Source of the DNA: Thermohalobaculum sp965263335 | GTDB lineage: Bacteria; Pseudomonadota; Alphaproteobacteria; Rhodobacterales; Rhodobacteraceae | Reading direction: 5' to 3' | DNA length: 64,000 bases | NCBI GenBank assembly: GCA_965263335.1 | Contig: CBDHHE010000003.1 | Location: forward strand, 200,921-264,920 | Position numbers and translations under genes: made by a program | Notes under the pieces: generated by a model | What the model was told of the DNA's origin: nothing | Databases searched by the model: none | The model's input: only the letters and a program-made list of their open reading frames with translations | Part shown: piece after piece, positions 52,307 to 61,422 of the stretch | Numbering within the stretch: position 1 is the first letter of the stretch | How the letters are laid out: each line of letters starts with the position of its first letter

Positions 52307-53149
52307 ATGAGCATGAACATCGTGGTCCGTTCGCTGGTTGCATCGATCCCGCTACTTGCGCCTGGCGTGGCTTCGGCGACTTATACGCCGCCCCTGAATG
52401 AGGTTCGGGTTGATGAGGACGAGACGTTTCACACGGCCAGCTTGGTCCATGCAAACGAGGCCCGGACGTCCGACCTGACCGACCTGGCCATATCGGGGAC
52501 CGGCCTTCAGTACATGGGGCAATTTCAGTGGTCGTTCGGCTTCGGTGTGCAGGTGGGCCTCGGTGTCGGCCAAGCGGATGTGGGGGGTGACCTGGGCGCG
52601 GTATTCGCTTCTATCGATCCGCATAACCCTCACGGGGCGCCGGTGCTTCAAACGATCGACTACCATATCGACACCTCCGGCTTTTGGGCCGGCGGACAGC
52701 TTCGTATCTACCAGATGCTCTGGAAGTCCGACGTGGACATCACGGAGTCTCGCCCGTCGGCATTGACCGCCTTCGTGAACATGCGCGGGCTCTACTACAA
52801 CACCTCGGGTCAGGGCAGCGGCGCGCAGATCGGCCTCGAGTATCTGACGGTTACCGGCGGCGCCGGTGCGATGGCCGAGCTTTCGATCAGCGACTACTTC
52901 TCGATTTGCCCCTACGCGTGGCTCACTCCCGGTGTGATCTCGCAGCTCGACTACGAAATTGACGGCCAGGCATTTCGGCGGAGCAACGGTCCCAGCCTTC
53001 GCAACCCGTTCTTGGTCGGCATCGACTTTTGGCTTTATCTATCACCGCCCGATTGGACGGATCGCATCTCACTGTCGTTCCTCGGTTCGTTTGTGGATAC
53101 CGAAGGTGACGACGCGACGTTCGCTGCGGTCGTGGGTTACACCTTTTAG
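52307..53149 (+). CDS. Outer-membrane beta-barrel-like protein
   Basis: From the ATG at 52307 the product has 280 residues with a signal peptide (NIVVRSLVASIPLLAPGVASA). The mature part alternates aromatic and hydrophobic residues in amphipathic strands (FQWSFGFGVQVGLGVG, GFWAGGQLRIYQML, FVNMRGLYY) and ends in VVGYTF, the terminal phenylalanine signature of barrels inserted by BamA. In-frame starts at 52229 and 52262 are possible. The gene and its 5' region are bracketed by a 16-bp direct repeat, whose right copy includes the stop codon. Confidence 0.75.
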   Translation: MSMNIVVRSLVASIPLLAPGVASATYTPPLNEVRVDEDETFHTASLVHANEARTSDLTDLAISGTGLQYMGQFQWSFGFGVQVGLGVGQADVGGDLGAVFASIDPHNPHGAPVLQTIDYHIDTSGFWAGGQLRIYQMLWKSDVDITESRPSALTAFVNMRGLYYNTSGQGSGAQIGLEYLTVTGGAGAMAELSISDYFSICPYAWLTPGVISQLDYEIDGQAFRRSNGPSLRNPFLVGIDFWLYLSPPDWTDRISLSFLGSFVDTEGDDATFAAVVGYTF

Positions 53150-53162
53150 GCGCTATTGGTCA
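53147..53162. repeat. 16-bp direct repeat, right copy
   Basis: TAGGCGCTATTGGTCA, identical to 52267-52282; the first three bases are the TAG stop of the beta-barrel gene. Confidence 0.9.
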
Positions 53163-53206
53163 GCACCGAGCGCTGCTCATCTGGCTCGGCACAGTGGCGG
53201 CTCTCT

Positions 53207-54226
53207 TCAGCTCGCCGCGGGCGCGGGATCGGGCGCGACGCGCACCATGCGCTTGCCGCGGTTCTTGCCTTCGAATAGCCCGACCAGGGCGGCCGGGGTT
53301 TGATCGAGCCCCTCGACGATATCTTCGACGACGTTCAGCTTGCCAGCGCCGACCCAGCCGAGAATATCTTGCGCGGCCTCCGGGGTGCGCTTGAAGTAGT
53401 CGAGCACGACGAAGCCTTCCATGCGGAGCCGTTTGACGACGACCAAGCCGGGGAGACCTTTCGGGCTGTCCGGCGCGTCGGTATCGTACTGCGAAAGAGC
53501 CCCGCAGCAGACGATACGGCCGCGGTTGCGCATCTGAAATAGGCACGCCTCGAGGATGTCGCCGCCGACATTGTCGAAGTACATATCGATGCCGTGGGGA
53601 CAGGCCGCCTTGAGTTGGTCGGCGACGTTGCCGGCCTTGTAGTCGACGGCGGCGTCGTACCCGAGATCGTCGAGCAGCCACTGGCATTTTTCGGGGCCGC
53701 CCGCGATGCCAATGGTGCGGCAGCCCTTAATCTTAGCCATCTGCCCGACCAACGTACCGACGGAGCCGGCGGCGGCGGAAACGACGACGATGTCGCCCTC
53801 TTGGGGCTTACCGATGTCGATCAGGCCCCAATATGCGGTCAGACCGGCGATGCCGAGGACGGAGATCAAGTGGGACAGCGGCCGGTACGGCGGTGCCTTT
53901 TGAGCGCCGCGTGCCTTGATGACGGAGTACGTCGCCCACTGCCCCTCGCCGAGCACCAGGTCGCCCGGCGCGAAGCCTTCGGCTTTCGACTCGACGACTT
54001 CCGCCAGTACGTAGGCGGGCATGATGTCGCCGGGCATCACTTGCGGGCGATAGGTCGGCCCGCGCATCCACGCGCGCATGGCCGCGTCGATCGAAATAAG
54101 GATAGTCCGCGTGAGGAGCTGTCCGTCCTCAATGGTGGGCACGGCTTCGGTGCGCCGCGAAAAGTTGTCGACGGTGAGCGCGCCCGCGGGCGCTTCGGTC
54201 AAGTGGATCTGAATATTGTCGGCCAT
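53207..54226 (-). CDS. NADP-dependent MDR-family oxidoreductase (CurA-like)
   Basis: The start chosen is the ATG at 54226 (MADNIQIHLTE); 339 residues. The protein matches the zinc-free alkenal/curcumin reductase branch of the medium-chain reductases: AMRAWMRGPTYRPQVMPGDIMPAYVLAEVVESK in blocks, the Rossmann motif VVVSAAAGSVGTLVGQMAK, and DMYFDNVGGDILEACL. It reduces alpha,beta-unsaturated ketones or aldehydes with NADPH. It follows the HsaA-like gene on the same strand after about 80 bp. Confidence 0.9.
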   Translation of the reverse strand: MADNIQIHLTEAPAGALTVDNFSRRTEAVPTIEDGQLLTRTILISIDAAMRAWMRGPTYRPQVMPGDIMPAYVLAEVVESKAEGFAPGDLVLGEGQWATYSVIKARGAQKAPPYRPLSHLISVLGIAGLTAYWGLIDIGKPQEGDIVVVSAAAGSVGTLVGQMAKIKGCRTIGIAGGPEKCQWLLDDLGYDAAVDYKAGNVADQLKAACPHGIDMYFDNVGGDILEACLFQMRNRGRIVCCGALSQYDTDAPDSPKGLPGLVVVKRLRMEGFVVLDYFKRTPEAAQDILGWVGAGKLNVVEDIVEGLDQTPAALVGLFEGKNRGKRMVRVAPDPAPAAS

Positions 54227-54303
54227 CGCACCGCTAGTACTACCCGCGCAACACCGGAGCAAGCCGCGCTCTTGCGCTCACCTCACTCAAACGACGGGTC
54301 AGG

Positions 54304-55449
54304 TTAGAGCATCGCGCTTTGCGTATCGACGCCTAAGCCCACGCGTCCGATGAGCTCGTAGGTCGAAGGCGCGACCATAATGTGCTGCGTCGCGACGTGT
54401 GCGTCTCGAAAGTGGCGTTGCAGCGGATGAGTCGCGTAAACGGACGTGCCGCCCCCGAGTTCGTACGCTGTCGTCGCCACGTCGGCGGACTCTCGTGTGG
54501 CGTGGGTGCAGGCGAGTCGCAGTTCAGCCCGGTCTTCGAGGCTCAATCGCCCGCTGTCGTTGGCTTTCGACCAGCATTGATCGATCGCCTGGTTCAAGTA
54601 CGCGCGCGCCGCATGCAATCGACCCTGCGCCTTTGCGAAGTCAGACTGTACGACGGCTCGTTCGGCGAGTGACCGCCGCCCAAACTGAGGCTTTTTAGCG
54701 CGGGCGAGGTCGGCGAGGGCGGTAAGGGCCGCGCGTGCATTGCCCAGGGCTACGCTCGCGATGCCCACGGCGAGCAGTCCAAAGACCGGAAAAGTGTACA
54801 GCGGCCCGTCCGCGACCGGATCGTCGAACAATGACACAGAGTGTTCGACGGGGACTTCCACGTCGCGCACGGCCATGTCACCCGAGCCCGTGCCGCGCAG
54901 ACCCGACGACTGCCACGTGTCGATGAGTTCGACGTCTTCGCGTCGAAACAGCAGCATTCGGGTTTCGGGAACCTCGCCCCGCATGCGCGGCTTTTCCCCT
55001 TCGAAGACTACGCAGCCCCCGTACATAAAGTCGCAGTTGGCCGACCCGGAGGCCCACGGCCAGCGACCGTTGGCCTTGAAGTGATCGCCTTCGACCATCG
55101 CACGGCCCTGCGGCGCGAAGATGCCGCCGGTGATGACCGAAGCGTTGCTGTGCACCTGCTGCGCGACCGCTTTCGGCAGATATGCGGCGTTGATTCCCGC
55201 CGTGGCCCCGATCATGACGCACCAGCCGACCGCCGCATCGCCGGTCGCGACAGTCTCGACGGCGTGCGCGAATGTCTGGGGCGTGACCTCGAGCCCGTGG
55301 CAGTCCTCAGGCACGAGCATTCGGAACATGCCTGCGTCGGCGAGCGTGCGCGCCAAGTCGGCCGGCAGCTGGCGGGCGGCCTCGATCTCTTCGGCACGGG
55401 CGCGAATGGGTTCGACGAGTTGCTCGGCGGCGCGGATAACGGCGTTCAT
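54304..55449 (-). CDS. Acyl-CoA dehydrogenase-fold flavoprotein (HsaA/DszC-like monooxygenase)
   Basis: The 381-residue protein has the acyl-CoA dehydrogenase fold but the C-terminal type 2 domain seen in flavin-dependent hydroxylases such as HsaA: SSGLRGTGSGDMAVRDVEVP in the middle, DVATTAYELGGGTSVYATHPLQRHFRDAHVATQH near the end and MVAPSTYELIGRVGLG at the C-terminus. No catalytic EGGT-type glutamate motif is present. HsaA hydroxylates a phenolic steroid ring intermediate using FMNH2; this homologue probably acts on another aromatic or lipid substrate. The Mo-enzyme gene lies 7 bp upstream on the same strand, so they likely form an operon. Confidence 0.85.
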   Translation of the reverse strand: MNAVIRAAEQLVEPIRARAEEIEAARQLPADLARTLADAGMFRMLVPEDCHGLEVTPQTFAHAVETVATGDAAVGWCVMIGATAGINAAYLPKAVAQQVHSNASVITGGIFAPQGRAMVEGDHFKANGRWPWASGSANCDFMYGGCVVFEGEKPRMRGEVPETRMLLFRREDVELIDTWQSSGLRGTGSGDMAVRDVEVPVEHSVSLFDDPVADGPLYTFPVFGLLAVGIASVALGNARAALTALADLARAKKPQFGRRSLAERAVVQSDFAKAQGRLHAARAYLNQAIDQCWSKANDSGRLSLEDRAELRLACTHATRESADVATTAYELGGGTSVYATHPLQRHFRDAHVATQHIMVAPSTYELIGRVGLGVDTQSAML

Positions 55450-55456
55450 GCGTGCC

Positions 55457-57700
55457 CTAGGATGCGCCAGAAGCTGCGGTCAGTGAAACAGGGATTCCAT
55501 TGAGAATCGCATTTCCGCTGAGGGGATCGGTCTCGTCGGTCGAAGCAAGTGTATTGACGTTCGTACCGGGGTTGCGGCGGGCGACGGCGAGGCGGGTATT
55601 GCCGTCGTCATGGCCCCACCCGTGCGGCAGCGAAATCACGCCCGGCCGAATCTTCTGGTCGATTTCGATCACCGCGGTCACTTCGCCCGTTTCGGCCCGG
55701 AGGCGGACTGTCTCCCCGTCGGAGACGCCGGCGGCGCGGGCATCGTCGGGATGGACGAGCGCGGTGCACCGGGGGCGTCCCGTCATGAGTTGGGGCACGT
55801 TGTGCATCCAGGAGTTATTGGAGCGAAGGTGCCGGCGTCCGATCAACACCAGTGGCCGGCGTTCCGCGTTGAGCTCGGTCTCGAGCCGAGCTAGGTCGGC
55901 CACGAAGAGCGGGGGCGCAAGTTCGACGCGGCCACTGGCGGTCTTCAGCACATCCGGTAACCGAGGCTTCAGCGCGCCGAAGTCGATGCCGTGCGGCGTT
56001 GCGATCAGGCGGTCGAGGCTCAGCCCCTCCGGCCGTTCGCCGAACCCATCGCCGTAGAGGCCGGCCCGCAGGAGGAAATCGATGATCCGGTCCGGGCCTC
56101 GCCGGTCGCCGAGGGCGGTCATAATATCGCCCTCATCGCGCCCGTGCAGCGGCGACGCCGGGTCTTGCAGCTCGCGGCTGACGACCTGCTGGCACACGAA
56201 ATTGTCGACCGCGCTCGCGTCGGCACCCGTACCAGACAGCACACCGATCAGGCGCGTCATGATCTGCCATTCGGCCGGTCGATCATCGGGCAACGGAAAG
56301 ATGGCTGGCGAGTAATTGGCCACGTCGCGAATCGATAGATTGTAAAAAGCGATATCGTAGTGAGAGCGCGATAGCGGCGGCGGCGGCGGTAGGATGACAC
56401 TGGCGAATCGGGTCGTCTCGTTCAGGTATGGGTCGATACTCACCATGAAGTCGAGGGCGTTCAGCGCGGAACCCAGCTTGGCCCCGTCGGGCGTCGACAG
56501 GACCGGGTTGCCCGCGATGGTGATGAGCGCCTTGACCTGACCATCGCCCGGCGTCGTGATCTCGTCGGCGAGGGTCGCGACGGGCAGCTCGCCGAACACC
56601 TCGGGCAGCTGCCGGACGCGGCTCGTCCATCGCCCGGTCTTAAAGCCGCGTCCGCGGCCGGGCAGGGCGTCGCGACGCGGCTCGTGGGCTGGCGACGGGA
56701 ACATGGCGCCGCCTGGCCGATCGAGGTTGCCGGTTACGGCGTTGAGAACGTCGACGAGCCAGCTTGCGAGCGTTCCGAATCGTTGCGTGCACGTGCCGAT
56801 GCGCCCGTAACAGACGGCCTTGGGGGCCCGCGCAAATTCGATCGCGATGCGGCGGATATCCGCGGCTTGAAGTCCGCACGCGTCGGCAACCCGCTCCGGG
56901 GTGAACGGCCGCAGGGCAGCCTGCACGTCGTCGCCTTCGGTGCCGGGGAGTCCGTTCATCATCGGAGCGAGCCGCCCGGGCTCGACTGCGCCTTCTTCGA
57001 ATAGGGTCGTGATGATCGCGGCCAAGAACCACGCGTCGGCGCCGGGGCGAATCGCAACGTGTTCGTCCGCGTGCGCGGCCGTCTGTGTCAGCAGCGGGTC
57101 GACAACAACCAAGCGGCCGCCGCGCTGACGAAGCGCACGGAGCCGTCCGGGCCAGTCGGGGGCGGTCGCGAGTGAGCCGTTCGACACCCAAGGGTTCGCG
57201 CCGAGCATAAGCATGTAGTCCGTGCGGTCGACGTCCGGCAGCGGAATGATCTGCGGACCACCGAACATGTAGCCCGACGAGACGTGCTTGGGCATCTGGT
57301 CGACGGTGCTGGCGGAGTACACGTTGCGCGAGGCCAAGGCCTTGATCAGTCCGCGGTTGTAGATGGTGCCGGACAGGTTGTGCGCCGATGGATTGCCGAG
57401 GTAAAGCCCGAGTGACTGGCGACCGTGCGCGGTCAGCGCGGCGTTGATTCCGGCCTCGACGGCTGCGAAGGCCGTGTCCCAGTCGACTTCCTGCCAATCT
57501 TCACCCCTGCGAATCATCGGTTGGTTCAACCGATCGGGGTCCGCATTGAGTTCCCCGAGCGCGGCGCCTTTGGGACAGATGAAGCCCTTGGAGAACACGT
57601 CTTCCGCGTCGCCCCGAATCTTTAGCACCTGCTGACCATCGTGCTCGATCGCGAGCCCGCAGGTGGCTTCGCAGAGGGGACAGGTTCTGAAGGACATCAT
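55457..57700 (-). CDS. Molybdopterin (bis-MGD) oxidoreductase, formate dehydrogenase/DMSO reductase superfamily
   Basis: The 747-residue protein starts with a 4Fe-4S motif (CPLCEATCGLAI...GFICPKG, Cys ligands CxxCxxxC...C). The bis-MGD binding domains follow: YNRGLIKAL, DQMPKHVSSGYMFGG, LMLGANPWVSNGS, VVVDPLLTQTAAHADEHVAIRPGAD, and the MopB C-terminal barrel (LVLIGRRHLRSNNSWMHN, GVISLPHGWGHD). No signal peptide or Tat motif is seen, so it is cytoplasmic. The substrate is unknown; it is likely a carboxylate, aldehyde or hydroxylated lipid intermediate given the neighbours. Confidence 0.92.
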   Translation of the reverse strand: MMSFRTCPLCEATCGLAIEHDGQQVLKIRGDAEDVFSKGFICPKGAALGELNADPDRLNQPMIRRGEDWQEVDWDTAFAAVEAGINAALTAHGRQSLGLYLGNPSAHNLSGTIYNRGLIKALASRNVYSASTVDQMPKHVSSGYMFGGPQIIPLPDVDRTDYMLMLGANPWVSNGSLATAPDWPGRLRALRQRGGRLVVVDPLLTQTAAHADEHVAIRPGADAWFLAAIITTLFEEGAVEPGRLAPMMNGLPGTEGDDVQAALRPFTPERVADACGLQAADIRRIAIEFARAPKAVCYGRIGTCTQRFGTLASWLVDVLNAVTGNLDRPGGAMFPSPAHEPRRDALPGRGRGFKTGRWTSRVRQLPEVFGELPVATLADEITTPGDGQVKALITIAGNPVLSTPDGAKLGSALNALDFMVSIDPYLNETTRFASVILPPPPPLSRSHYDIAFYNLSIRDVANYSPAIFPLPDDRPAEWQIMTRLIGVLSGTGADASAVDNFVCQQVVSRELQDPASPLHGRDEGDIMTALGDRRGPDRIIDFLLRAGLYGDGFGERPEGLSLDRLIATPHGIDFGALKPRLPDVLKTASGRVELAPPLFVADLARLETELNAERRPLVLIGRRHLRSNNSWMHNVPQLMTGRPRCTALVHPDDARAAGVSDGETVRLRAETGEVTAVIEIDQKIRPGVISLPHGWGHDDGNTRLAVARRNPGTNVNTLASTDETDPLSGNAILNGIPVSLTAASGAS

Positions 57701-57773
57701 GCGCGGACCATATCGGGCCTGACAACAAAACGAAACGGTGACCTCCCGCAGAAAAAACAGGTACGGTCTCGCC

Positions 57774-58826
57774 GTGACCGAGGCAACGAGCGTGGCGGCA
57801 TCGCGCGGACTGGACTTCCCGATGGGGGCGCCGCCCGAGACGGGCGCGTGGCGCCCCCTTCAAGACGGGCTGTATTGGCTTCGACAGCGCCTGCCGTTTG
57901 AACTCTCTCATATCAACGTCTACGCCTTGGCCGATAACGAAGGCTGGACCGCGGTCGATACGGGCATCGATAGCCGCAGCTCGAAGGAAACCTGGCTGCG
58001 ATTTCGCGAAGAGGTGATGAACGGCCGGCCGGCGCGCAGGTTGATTTGCACGCACCTTCATCCCGATCACGTCGGGCTTGCTGGCTGGTTTGCGCGGGAG
58101 CTGACGGCGCCCCTGTGGATGACGCGCACCGAATATTTACACTGTCGAATTCTTGTGGCCGACACAGGCCGCGAAGCGCCGCAGGAGGGCGTCGATTTTT
58201 ACCGGGCGACCGGCCTGAACGAAGCCGCGCTCGACCGCTATCGCGCCGAGTTCGGGGCCTTCGGCCGCATCATCGCGCCCCTGCCCGAGTCCTACCGGCG
58301 AATTCGGCACGGTGACCAAATCTTGGTCGGCGGACACAGCTGGCGGGTAGTGGTGGGCTCCGGCCATTCTCCTGAGCACGCATGTCTATACGACCCGGCC
58401 CGCAATATCCTTTTGTCGGGCGATCAGCTACTGCCCACGATTTCATCGAATGTCAGCGTATGGCCCACCGAGCCGGAGGCGAATCCGCTCGATGATTGGC
58501 TGCGCAGCTGCCGGTCGTTGCTCGACGTGGTCGATGATAAGACGCTGGTGTGTCCAGCTCACGGTGAGCCGTTTACCGGTGGGCCGGCTCGATTGCGACG
58601 ATTGATCGAAGGCCATGAGCGCAAGCTGGAACTCGTTCGTTCGGGCCTAGACGGCCAGATGCGGGCGGTCGACGTGGCCGGATTGATGTTCCGAAAAATC
58701 TCCAGCAACAGTGACCGGATGCTCGCGGTCGGCGAGACCGTCGCGCACCTCAACTACCTCGTCGCCAACGGAGAGCTTCGGCGCGAGCTGCGCAACGGCG
58801 TCAACTGGTACGCGGCGGCGTCATGA
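57774..58826 (+). CDS. MBL-fold metallohydrolase
   Basis: From the GTG at 57774 the product is 350 residues (a GTG at 57738 is also possible). Metal-binding motif THLHPDHVGLAGWF (HxHxDH), a later GSGHSPEHACLYD and SGDQLLP, and the last histidine in CPAHGEPFTGGPARL complete a two-metal beta-lactamase fold. The C-terminal winged-helix-like part (LFRKISSNSDRMLAVGETVAHLNYLVANGELRRE by blocks) is the LACTB2-like tail. It is probably a thioester or phosphodiester hydrolase; in acyl-CoA catabolic contexts it may be a thioesterase. Divergent from the Mo-enzyme gene. Confidence 0.88.
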   Translation: MTEATSVAASRGLDFPMGAPPETGAWRPLQDGLYWLRQRLPFELSHINVYALADNEGWTAVDTGIDSRSSKETWLRFREEVMNGRPARRLICTHLHPDHVGLAGWFARELTAPLWMTRTEYLHCRILVADTGREAPQEGVDFYRATGLNEAALDRYRAEFGAFGRIIAPLPESYRRIRHGDQILVGGHSWRVVVGSGHSPEHACLYDPARNILLSGDQLLPTISSNVSVWPTEPEANPLDDWLRSCRSLLDVVDDKTLVCPAHGEPFTGGPARLRRLIEGHERKLELVRSGLDGQMRAVDVAGLMFRKISSNSDRMLAVGETVAHLNYLVANGELRRELRNGVNWYAAAS

Positions 58827-58943
58827 CGCCACGGTGAGGACGGGCATTGGTGGCCTGTCCGGAGGAGCGCGCGTCCGATGATCTTCCAACGGGCGCATCG
58901 TCGAGCCGCATGACGGCGCCAACGCGGTTGCAGGCGATAGGTG

Positions 58944-60119
58944 CTACTTTGAGGGCACGTCATCGAGCGAACGCGCGATGAGTTCTTTCATGATCTCTTT
59001 GGTGCCGCCGTAGATCTGTTGGACCCTCGCGTCGGTGTACATTCGACCGATTGGGTATTCGGTAGTGTAGCCGTAGCCCCCGAACAGCTGCAGACATTCG
59101 TCGGCGATTTCACACTGAATCTGCGCGCACCAGTACTTGGCCATCGATGCCGTCGCGGCATCGAGCTTTCCATCGAGAAGCTTGACGATGCATTCGTTGG
59201 TGAATGCGCGGGATACTTCCAGCTTGGTTTTGCACTCGGCGAGTTTGAATCGGGTGTTTTGGAAGTCGTAGATCCGTCGCCCGAAGGCCTTGCGGTCTTT
59301 GGTGTACTGCAGGGTCTCCTGCATCATTACGTCGCATGCACCGATGGCTCCGAGACCGATCTGCAGACGTTCCCACGGCAGCTCCCGCATGAGTTGGTAA
59401 AAGCCTTGGCCTTCCGTTTTTCCGAGAAGATTGTCGGCCGGAACGCGAACGTCTTCAAAGAACAGTTCCGACGTGTCTTGCCCTTTGAGACCGATCTTTT
59501 CCAGATTGCGACCGCGCTTGAACCCGTCGGCATTATCGGTTTCCACGATGATTAGCGAGATACCCTTGGCCCGAGCGGCCGGGTCGGTCTTGGCCACGAC
59601 CACGACCAGGTTGCTGAGCTGCCCATTGGTGATGAACGTCTTGGAACCGTTGATCACGTAGCTATCGCCGTCGCGCTCGGCTCGGGTTTGAACCGCTTGC
59701 AAGTCGGACCCCGTACCCGGCTCGGTCATCGCGATGGCCGGAATGAGCGTGCCAGCCCCTAGGCCGGGCAGCCACCGGTCCTTTTGATCCGGGGTTCCGT
59801 AGGCCATGATGTAGTGCGCGACGATGCTCTGGATAGCCCAGCCCCAGGAGGCATCGCCGGTTCGGGCCAGCTCGAGACAAATCACGGACTCGTGACCGTA
59901 GTCTCCGTTCGAGCCGCCGTAGGCTTCCGGGATGGCCGCTCCGAGGAATCCCGCCTCTCCGGCCTTCTCCCAAATATCGCGATCGACGACGCCCTGCTTT
60001 TGCCAGCGCACTGCGTTAGGAATTACTTCCTGAGCGGCAAACGCGCGCAGGGAGTCCTGCAGCAAAATGTGCTCTTCGGTCATCCAGGTGGCTGGCGGTA
60101 GGTCCATCAAGGCGGTCAT
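58944..60119 (-). CDS. Acyl-CoA dehydrogenase (long-chain type)
   Basis: The 391-residue flavoenzyme has AMTEPGTGSDLQAVQTRAERDGDSYVINGSKTFITNG (FAD and acyl binding, in blocks) and the C-terminal LFGGYGYTTEYPIGRMYTDARVQQIYGGTKEIMKELIARSL. The YGG at the end means the catalytic base is not the C-terminal Glu; instead ELPWERLQIG holds the Glu at the position used in long-chain/isovaleryl enzymes. It introduces a 2,3-double bond in acyl-CoA. Divergent from the next acyl-CoA dehydrogenase gene; the gap contains their promoters. Confidence 0.93.
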   Translation of the reverse strand: MTALMDLPPATWMTEEHILLQDSLRAFAAQEVIPNAVRWQKQGVVDRDIWEKAGEAGFLGAAIPEAYGGSNGDYGHESVICLELARTGDASWGWAIQSIVAHYIMAYGTPDQKDRWLPGLGAGTLIPAIAMTEPGTGSDLQAVQTRAERDGDSYVINGSKTFITNGQLSNLVVVVAKTDPAARAKGISLIIVETDNADGFKRGRNLEKIGLKGQDTSELFFEDVRVPADNLLGKTEGQGFYQLMRELPWERLQIGLGAIGACDVMMQETLQYTKDRKAFGRRIYDFQNTRFKLAECKTKLEVSRAFTNECIVKLLDGKLDAATASMAKYWCAQIQCEIADECLQLFGGYGYTTEYPIGRMYTDARVQQIYGGTKEIMKELIARSLDDVPSK

Positions 60120-60206
60120 GCGCCGCTCTTAGCGGTCGGAGGTTGCGCGAGTCAATCGAAGCACTTTCTGCGAGCTGGCCTGGCGCTAAATGCTATAACT
60201 CGCCGG

Positions 60207-61415
60207 GTGAGCGTCACTGAAGTACGTCGCGACGCCGACCTCGATGGCTTTCGTTCCGAGGTTCGTGCTTGGCTTCAAGAAAACTGCCCGCCGGAGATGC
60301 GCAAGCCGATGGCCGCCGAAGGCGATATTTGCTGGGGGGGCCGCAAGTTCTCCTTCAGCTCGCCGGCCCAAAAAGCGTGGCTCGACGCGTGTACTGCCCG
60401 CGGCTTTACCGTACCCACCTGGCCGAAGGCCTACGGTGGCGCCGAGCTCGACGCGAAGCAGGCGCGTGTTCTCGAGGAAGAGATGGCCGCCATCTCTGCG
60501 CGCCCACCGCTGGTGAGCTTCGGCATTTCGATGCTCGGGCCGGCCTTGTTGCATTTCGGCTCGGACGAGCAAAAGGCAACCTACCTTCCGCCGATCGCGC
60601 GCGGTGAAATCCGCTGGTGCCAAGGTTACTCGGAGCCGAACTCCGGCTCGGACTTAGCGAGCCTGGCCACGAAGGCCGAAAGCGACGGTGACGACTACGT
60701 CATCAACGGCCAAAAAATTTGGACGTCGTATGCCGACCACGCCGACTGGATCTTCGCGCTGGTGCGGACCGATAGCAGCACCAAGCACCGGGGCATCAGC
60801 TTCGTGCTGATCGACATGGACAACCCGGGCATTACCGCCAAACCGATCACGCTGATCAGCGGCAAGTCGCCTTTCTGCGAGGTGTTCTTCGACAACGTGC
60901 GAGTGCCGAAGGCGCATTGCGTGGCCGGGGAGAACCAAGGCTGGACGGTGGCGAAGGCTCTTCTGGCCCATGAGCGTCAGTCGATCGGCGCCTCGACGTT
61001 GCTGGCATCGTCCGACAACCGCACGATCGCCGAGCAGGCCATCGAGGCGATTGGGGTGACGGCCGGACGCCTCAACGATTCGATGCTTCGTACGTCCCTG
61101 GCTGAATGGGAGGTCGACAAGGCGGCCTTCGACACGTTGGTCGAGCAGGCGCAGGCCGAGTATCGCTCAGGAGGCGGTACACCGACGACTGCCTCTTTAC
61201 TGAAATACTACGGCGCCGAACTCAACAAACGTAAGTACGAAATCATGATGGCCATGCACGGCGGCGACGCGATCGACTGGCAAGACGAAAACGGTGCCGC
61301 CGTCGGCCTGCCGCGTTCGTGGCTGCGGACCAAGGCGAACTCCATCGAGGGCGGCACGTCCGAGATTCAGCTCAACATTCTTTCCAAGCACGTGTTGCGG
61401 CTGCCGGGAGCGTAG
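60207..61415 (+). CDS. Acyl-CoA dehydrogenase, catalytic subunit-like
   Basis: The 402-residue enzyme (GTG start) shows QGYSEPNSGSDLASLATKAESDGDDYVINGQKIWTSYADHADW in blocks and the C-terminal IEGGTSEIQLNILSKHVLRLPG, which includes the catalytic Glu in EGGT. Length and motifs resemble FadE enzymes of the steroid/side-chain type. The gene is followed at 7 bp by a second, shorter acyl-CoA dehydrogenase gene that lacks this Glu, which suggests a heteromeric alpha2beta2 enzyme like FadE28-FadE29. Confidence 0.93.
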   Translation: MSVTEVRRDADLDGFRSEVRAWLQENCPPEMRKPMAAEGDICWGGRKFSFSSPAQKAWLDACTARGFTVPTWPKAYGGAELDAKQARVLEEEMAAISARPPLVSFGISMLGPALLHFGSDEQKATYLPPIARGEIRWCQGYSEPNSGSDLASLATKAESDGDDYVINGQKIWTSYADHADWIFALVRTDSSTKHRGISFVLIDMDNPGITAKPITLISGKSPFCEVFFDNVRVPKAHCVAGENQGWTVAKALLAHERQSIGASTLLASSDNRTIAEQAIEAIGVTAGRLNDSMLRTSLAEWEVDKAAFDTLVEQAQAEYRSGGGTPTTASLLKYYGAELNKRKYEIMMAMHGGDAIDWQDENGAAVGLPRSWLRTKANSIEGGTSEIQLNILSKHVLRLPGA

Positions 61416-61422
61416 AGTCGAC

